From: Stephanodiscus triporus
Taxonomy: Eukaryota > Bacillariophyta > Thalassiosirophyceae > Thalassiosirales > Thalassiosiraceae
Direction of reading: 5' to 3'
Length of the DNA stretch: 21,552 nt
Assembly: GCA_036939755.1 (NCBI GenBank)
Contig: JALLAZ010001671.1
Location: forward strand, 1-21,552
Positions 17,410-21,552 of this stretch are shown piece by piece (position 1 is the stretch's first letter; each line of letters starts with the position of its first letter). The notes beneath the pieces were generated by a model, which made no database searches, was not told the origin of the DNA, and saw nothing but the letters and a program-made list of their open reading frames with translations. Both the position numbers and the translations under genes were made by a program.

Positions 17410-17780
17410 GAATCCATCGACGTCGCCGTTGATGGTCTTTAGCGCCGCCAATTACCTGTACGCAAGCGTTCCGCTTCGATAGACTACTTCGACACATCTA
17501 TGTCGACAACCGCTGCGCTTGGCTCGGTCAAAAACGAGCGAAAAAGTGCTGAGATTGAGTACTTTGTGGCAGAGCGATTCGATAGGTGATATGGCAACAA
17601 TTCTTGCATCGCCGGGGATGGCCGCTAGCGCTGCCGCTTACCTGTCCGCGTGCATTCTGGCTCGATAAGCGCCCTCATCACATCTTGATATACGCCGCCT
17701 GCTCTTGATTTTGTCAAAAAAAGACGAAGTGCTGAGATATTCTACTACATATGGCAGAGCGATTTGATATTAATGGAGGG
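17410..17780. repeat. Imperfect 185-bp tandem duplication
   Basis: Matching words recur 183 to 186 bases apart: TACCTGT (17453, 17639), AGTGCTGAGAT (17545, 17728) and GGCAGAGCGATT (17568, 17753). The copies have diverged. They lie downstream (3') of the recombinase gene and upstream of the metacaspase. The stretch 17021-18003 has no other recognisable content apart from the left inverted end and the GA run. Confidence 0.75.
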
Positions 17781-18003
17781 GGGGGGCATTTTAGTGGCGG
17801 TGTAGGACTGTGCTCATATCATGAATAATAATGAAGACTGCGCAAATCGCTTCGTGGGGGATGACAAAGAGGGGTTGAGGGAGATCGCCTGCGACTTTTG
17901 TGGGCGTCCTCCCAGTATTTTAAACATAACACTCTAATTTCTGATACACTCCTCATGCTCTCTATGATGAGGCTGTTGATAATAATGAAAACATTAAATA
18001 GGG

Positions 18004-20376
18004 TTACATCTGCGATGCCTTGCGCTTCTTCGCCAAGCTTGATTTGAGAGCCTTGCAACAAGTTGATATTGCCTGCCTATTCGCATTCAAAGCAGATGCA
18101 ATGTCTGGATTTCTCAAACAAATGTTCTTCAATGCATGCTCGTAGGTGGCACTGATGAAAGCGTGGTCAATCTTCTCCACAGGTTGCTTTGCAATGGCAA
18201 CAGCTACCTCTGCATCCATAAGTTCCAAGATTGGCCGCCAAGCATTGTCAAACTTCTTCTTCACTAATGCAGGCAACTGGCCATGATGTCTTAAGAGACG
18301 AAGAGGCCTCACCGGCGCTGGGTAAATTACACCATCAGCCTTCTTTGATTGGTTAGTGGGATAACCCAGTAACCAAGCTGTCCATGCAACATAAAGATCC
18401 GCTGTCGGGAAGTCAAAATCTGCCGGCACATCCCAATTGGTCTGATGAATGTGTCGCCCTCTTGCATTAGGATCATTGTATGTGTAGGATCTATAGAGGG
18501 TCGCCCCTCTTGCTACTCTTGAATCAGCAGCAGCCCGAGAGTGTTGCACTTCTTCTCCTGCACATGTACTGGGATGAAAGCCCCAACGTGATGCTGCCTG
18601 TTGAACTGCTGTTGTTATTGTCATCTCCCACTTGCCAGTTGCATCGTCAAATGCTTCGTTTAATCTGTCCATAACATATGTCGCAGTCACTTGGCCAGAT
18701 TCTGTTCCCTTCTCCTCAATAGCATTCTTTACTATTTCTGGCAATGTTGATTTCAGATCATGGATCTCCGAAATAAAGCCTTGGATGGCACCATAGACAT
18801 TTCTCAACTCATCCATCATGTGTACAGAACGGGGTACTCCAGTACATTGCATGACATCGCCAGCTGGTTCAAGTGTTACGAGTTCGAACAATTGTTTAAG
18901 AAGCTCTGGTTGGCTGAGTAGTGGTATGCTTAGGAATGGATGATTCCTGTTGTTGGCAATGTGAGGCAGCAGAAATGTATCCGCATGATAAACGATACTG
19001 GCAAGAAACAAGAGCAGAACACCTTCAATACCAGTACCGCCGAAGCCATCAATTATCCTACCAAAGCAAAGTCTCATGCCTTCCATGACAAGGGCGTTCT
19101 CTGTTCCCACTCTGAAATGAGGTGGCAGCACTCCGAACCCTGGTTCATCTGGATTGAATCCAGCAAGACATCGTCCCAGATATGTATCGCCAATCATAGA
19201 GTATTTCCAATAAACCTCAAGAACTTTCCCTAGACTCCACTCTCCTCTCATCAACACGGAAGGTATTGGTGGCGGATCCATAGTGCTGGTTGTTACATGT
19301 GTGCCTGCTCCTTTTCTAAAACCATGTGGATGGAAATGACCTTGACGGCAGTGTTGAAGGACAATTTTTGCTCGCTCCTCATCTCGAATCAGTTTCAGTA
19401 AAGCTTTGCAGAATGTGCTTGATGCTGATCCACCTTTGCCCTCTCCCTGAAATATCTTATCGCTCTTTCGGCCAAACAAGTTCTGGTTAATACTCATGTA
19501 ACAGCCAAGCGCTAAGAGAATGCAGATATTTGGCCGCACTGGATTACCATAACAGTTTTTTGGAGTGACCCTCTCTCCCTTCTTATCCATTTTGTTTGAG
19601 TCATACTGAATGACTATGCTATCGTGCTGAGATTTGCGAAGATTGTGAAAGCCCATGGGGTCCACATTGATTGTTCGTCCCATAATATTCCACTGAGTAG
19701 TGGCAAAAGCCCAGACAAAGATGCCACTCAGCGTTCCTGCTTCAATTGCCCATTTGCAAATCTGCTCATATAATCCAATACCAATTGCGTCGGCTTCACT
19801 CTCATCCAGTTGACGATTGCTCTTGGCCTTATTCTTCTCTATTTTCAGATTGTCCAGGTAAGACTTCATTTTTGGCCTGTAATCAAGTGGGAGTTTGTAT
19901 TTGGACACCCCGGCACATTTGAGAATTGCATCATGATATTTCCTAGGGGTATCAAAGGCATATTGAACAGTCCTTGCTTCGTCTTTCCACTTCTTTCCCC
20001 CACTGATAAATATCTGCACCCATCTTGGTTCGAGCAAATCATATCGCAAATCATGCTTTGTCCCAAAATAATGCAATCTCTTATCATTCCTTTCAGCATC
20101 AGAGAGCTCAAACACAAGCACATCATAAGCTTCACTGTAGTGCTCTTTCCACCACTTAATCATTTCTGTAACCTTCCTGCGGTAGTCTGGGAAGCTAGCC
20201 ACTGTATTCGACTCCGTCTCCAATAACTCAGCTTCATCCTGAGGACGTGTTGTAATAGCTGCCAATGTTGCTGCTGCTGGGTCATCACCTCCTCCTGTCT
20301 GTGCTGCTGGAATATCATTATCATTCCTGCGGCGGTTCAATATATGATCGGGGATTAGATTGGAAGTGGGTGGCAT
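18004..20376 (-). CDS. Crypton-like tyrosine recombinase
   Basis: An uninterrupted 790-aa protein from ATG at 20376. The central part fits the tyrosine recombinase (phage integrase) fold: a candidate Arg in WNIMGRTINV (about R234), a beta-hairpin Lys in SNKMDKKG (about K262), the HxxR box in HPHGFRKGAGTH (H351, R354), Trp in MRGEWSLG (W380) and a nucleophile candidate in LEVYWKY (Y389; Y392 and Y399 are alternatives). The ~150 residues before it are the expected core-DNA-binding domain. Late in the protein, WDVPADFDFPTADLYVAWTA and PVRPLRLLRHHGQL resemble the GCR1_C-type DNA-binding domain found after the recombinase in Cryptons. The C-terminus has a KKRK nuclear signal. The enzyme should integrate or excise DNA through a covalent 3'-phosphotyrosine. 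Intactness suggests recent activity or selection. It lacks RT or transposase domains. Confidence 0.78.
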   Translation of the reverse strand: MPPTSNLIPDHILNRRRNDNDIPAAQTGGGDDPAAATLAAITTRPQDEAELLETESNTVASFPDYRRKVTEMIKWWKEHYSEAYDVLVFELSDAERNDKRLHYFGTKHDLRYDLLEPRWVQIFISGGKKWKDEARTVQYAFDTPRKYHDAILKCAGVSKYKLPLDYRPKMKSYLDNLKIEKNKAKSNRQLDESEADAIGIGLYEQICKWAIEAGTLSGIFVWAFATTQWNIMGRTINVDPMGFHNLRKSQHDSIVIQYDSNKMDKKGERVTPKNCYGNPVRPNICILLALGCYMSINQNLFGRKSDKIFQGEGKGGSASSTFCKALLKLIRDEERAKIVLQHCRQGHFHPHGFRKGAGTHVTTSTMDPPPIPSVLMRGEWSLGKVLEVYWKYSMIGDTYLGRCLAGFNPDEPGFGVLPPHFRVGTENALVMEGMRLCFGRIIDGFGGTGIEGVLLLFLASIVYHADTFLLPHIANNRNHPFLSIPLLSQPELLKQLFELVTLEPAGDVMQCTGVPRSVHMMDELRNVYGAIQGFISEIHDLKSTLPEIVKNAIEEKGTESGQVTATYVMDRLNEAFDDATGKWEMTITTAVQQAASRWGFHPSTCAGEEVQHSRAAADSRVARGATLYRSYTYNDPNARGRHIHQTNWDVPADFDFPTADLYVAWTAWLLGYPTNQSKKADGVIYPAPVRPLRLLRHHGQLPALVKKKFDNAWRPILELMDAEVAVAIAKQPVEKIDHAFISATYEHALKNICLRNPDIASALNANRQAISTCCKALKSSLAKKRKASQM

Positions 20377-20456
20377 GATCTTGGTAATATTATTGGGTTC
20401 AGAATGACATCATTGTGTCGCCCCTGGCCGGATTGTGTTCGTTGTGTCATTGCCCG

Positions 20457-20522
20457 CCCGCGGTGTGTTTGTTCTGAGGGCGTGATTTTCCCGCAGTGTG
20501 TTTCTTCTGACGGGGGTGAGTT
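20457..20522. repeat. 33-bp imperfect two-copy repeat upstream of the recombinase
   Basis: CCCGCGGTGTGTTTGTTCTG (20457) and CCCGCAGTGTGTTTCTTCTG (20490) start two similar units, 80 to 150 bases upstream of the recombinase start codon, in its likely promoter. Confidence 0.7.
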
Positions 20523-20597
20523 TTTTAATTGGGTTTCCAAGAAATAATATGTTTAACGTATGTGCATTACTAGTACCACGTCCTAACTTTCGAAAAG

Positions 20598-20644
20598 GTA
20601 TGCCAGATTCTTGATTCCAGCGATTTCTGGCGTACTTTTTCCTG
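20598..20644. repeat. Right inverted end of recombinase unit, with palindromic site
   Basis: CTGGCGTACTTTTTCCTG (20627-20644) is the exact reverse complement of the left end. GTATGCCAGA (20598-20607) pairs with TCTGGCGTAC (20626-20635) at nine of ten positions around an 18-base spacer, so this end also folds on itself, with a spacer twice that of the left end. Confidence 0.85.
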
Positions 20645-21446
20645 CCGCCCTACCATACCCCTTTTAGAGAGCCCGGGAAATTAAATTAAAAAAACACAGG
20701 ATTAACGACATCATAGACGTGATGAGTCAATTTTCCCGACAACTCCTGTTGGAGATTATTATTTCTTGTCCAGCCACAATCTGTAGTACAGTACAACTGT
20801 AGCACTACACAAATGTATGTGATTTTGTTTTTCCTGGGAGTGATTTGTTTAACGATCTTATCTTTTTCAAGATTCATCAGATATGAGTTCCGATGTTGGA
20901 TTACAAGATTACAGGCTTATTTGAAGATTTAGCCAACATGAACAAAAATCTGTCCATTTCAGCAGGTCTAAATTCCCCTACACAACAACACACAAGCACT
21001 CTCTCTTTGCTAGACATTGAAATACTTAGTGAATCATGAAAGTAGATAGGTAAATTCCTTGGCTCTCTTACACTCTTTTACTCTACCAGTCAAAAACTGC
21101 ACTGACATATTAGTTGGCACTCCTGTATAAATAATTGAATTGGTTTTTCCCATCATAGACGTCAAAGACTATCATCTGTGCTTTGCCCACAGGCATTAAA
21201 TTGAAGAGCATACTTGATTTAGTATTAGAGAATATTAACATCATCATGTCTTCCCATTAAATAATGAACATTAGAGTTGTCAACATTGTGTCAGTCACAT
21301 CATTGTCAATTTGTCGAAAGAACAAATTTGTCTTCGTATGAAAACACGTAAGCGGAAGCTAAAAAAGTTGTGTTTTGTGTCAAAACAACCAGCAAAATCA
21401 TGTTTGGAATTGTTTTTTTTGTATGTACTATTCCTACGTAGAGTCT
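20645..21446. other. Non-coding AT-rich region
   Basis: Only short frames occur on either strand and none resembles a protein family. TTGGCACT occurs twice (about 21113 and 21455) in similar surroundings. Nothing else is supported. Confidence 0.5.
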
Positions 21447-21551
21447 CTAAGTAGTTGGCACTGCCATATTAAGGTGTGATCTGACTTGTTGCTGAACGTC
21501 GGCTGCAATCTGTTCCAATAAGCTCACATCTTCATCATAAGGGATGTATGT
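21447..21551 (-). CDS. Possible C-terminus of a gene running off the window
   Basis: The minus strand is open from the window edge to TAG at 21447-21449, reading YIPYDEDVSLLEQIAADVQQ and on to AVPTT. The composition (acidic, then a plausible helix) looks protein-like, but 34 residues are too few to identify a family and the frame may be accidental. Confidence 0.28.
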   Translation of the reverse strand, partial: TYIPYDEDVSLLEQIAADVQQQVRSHLNMAVPTT

Positions 21552-21552
21552 C

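Larger units (their letters stand above)
17276..20644 (-). mobile_element. Putative tyrosine-recombinase mobile unit with inverted hairpin ends
   Basis: This 3369-bp interval is bounded by 18-bp perfect inverted repeats, each followed by a second arm that makes the end self-complementary. It contains a single long gene, for a Crypton-like recombinase, plus a duplicated 185-bp non-coding segment. Cryptons as I know them lack terminal inverted repeats, so either the unit extends beyond a standard Crypton or the ends are recombination sites. No target-site duplication is evident just outside the repeats. The limits are inference from the repeats. Confidence 0.6.

Noticed and set aside
17819..18061. 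Minus-strand 80-aa frame after the recombinase
   Set aside because: Overlaps the end of the recombinase gene in another frame and has no start or domain support.
17221..20657. Further extension of the recombinase unit's inverted repeat outward (TATGGTA at 17221 and TACCATA at 20651)
   Set aside because: Only seven bases match and the distances to the 18-bp ends differ greatly (48 versus 6 bases), so chance is likely.
1..21552. tRNA or rRNA genes and CRISPR arrays
   Set aside because: No cloverleaf, rRNA core sequence or regularly spaced identical repeats with unique spacers were seen; the short tandem repeats are head-to-tail without spacers.

Overview
The window is nuclear DNA of a photosynthetic eukaryote, most likely a centric diatom close to Thalassiosira. 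Several genes are split by short GT-AG introns of about 70 to 130 nt. The gene families also fit stramenopiles: a type III metacaspase with p10 ahead of p20, a SANT/Myb-like protein of a type I associate with diatoms, a stand-alone helicase-associated-domain protein, a stramenopile-style DDE transposase, a Crypton-like tyrosine recombinase, and an endonuclease/reverse-transcriptase retroelement. The genus is a guess from memory of similar repeats and proteins.

Layout. 1-188: AT-rich flank. 146-2975 (-): non-LTR retroelement with an intact endonuclease-RT reading frame and a frameshifted zinc-finger tail that seems cut short. 3226-4576 (-): two damaged host-type genes, a Cwc25/CIR_N-like splicing-factor gene and a 3-hydroxyisobutyrate-dehydrogenase-like gene, with a 28-bp direct repeat between them. 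4577-5423: GC-rich DNA with no convincing gene. 5424-6332 (-) and 6800-8848 (+): a divergent pair of unrecognised genes that appear to share one domain. 8995-9970 (-): DDE transposase with one intron. 10198-10662 (+): helicase-associated-domain protein. 10663-12069: degenerate CT-rich repeats, a 10-bp minisatellite and palindromes. 12070-14478 (+): three-exon SANT/Myb-like gene. 15130-17020 (-): nine-exon type III metacaspase. 17276-20644: a putative mobile unit whose 790-aa recombinase gene lies between matching inverted 18-bp ends, each folding into a hairpin. 20645-21552: non-coding, perhaps with the end of one more gene at the edge.

How it fits together. This is an accessory region in which three unrelated mobile elements (LINE-like, DDE, tyrosine recombinase) lie among lineage-specific genes and a few host genes. 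The strongest candidates for something undescribed are the recombinase gene with its palindromic, recombination-site-like ends; the divergent gene pair with a shared domain; and the metacaspase, in which introns 4-6 resemble one another and introns 7-8 share their 5' ends. Several otherwise good reading frames are broken by single-base indels, some in short homopolymers, so assembly error must be weighed against true pseudogenes.
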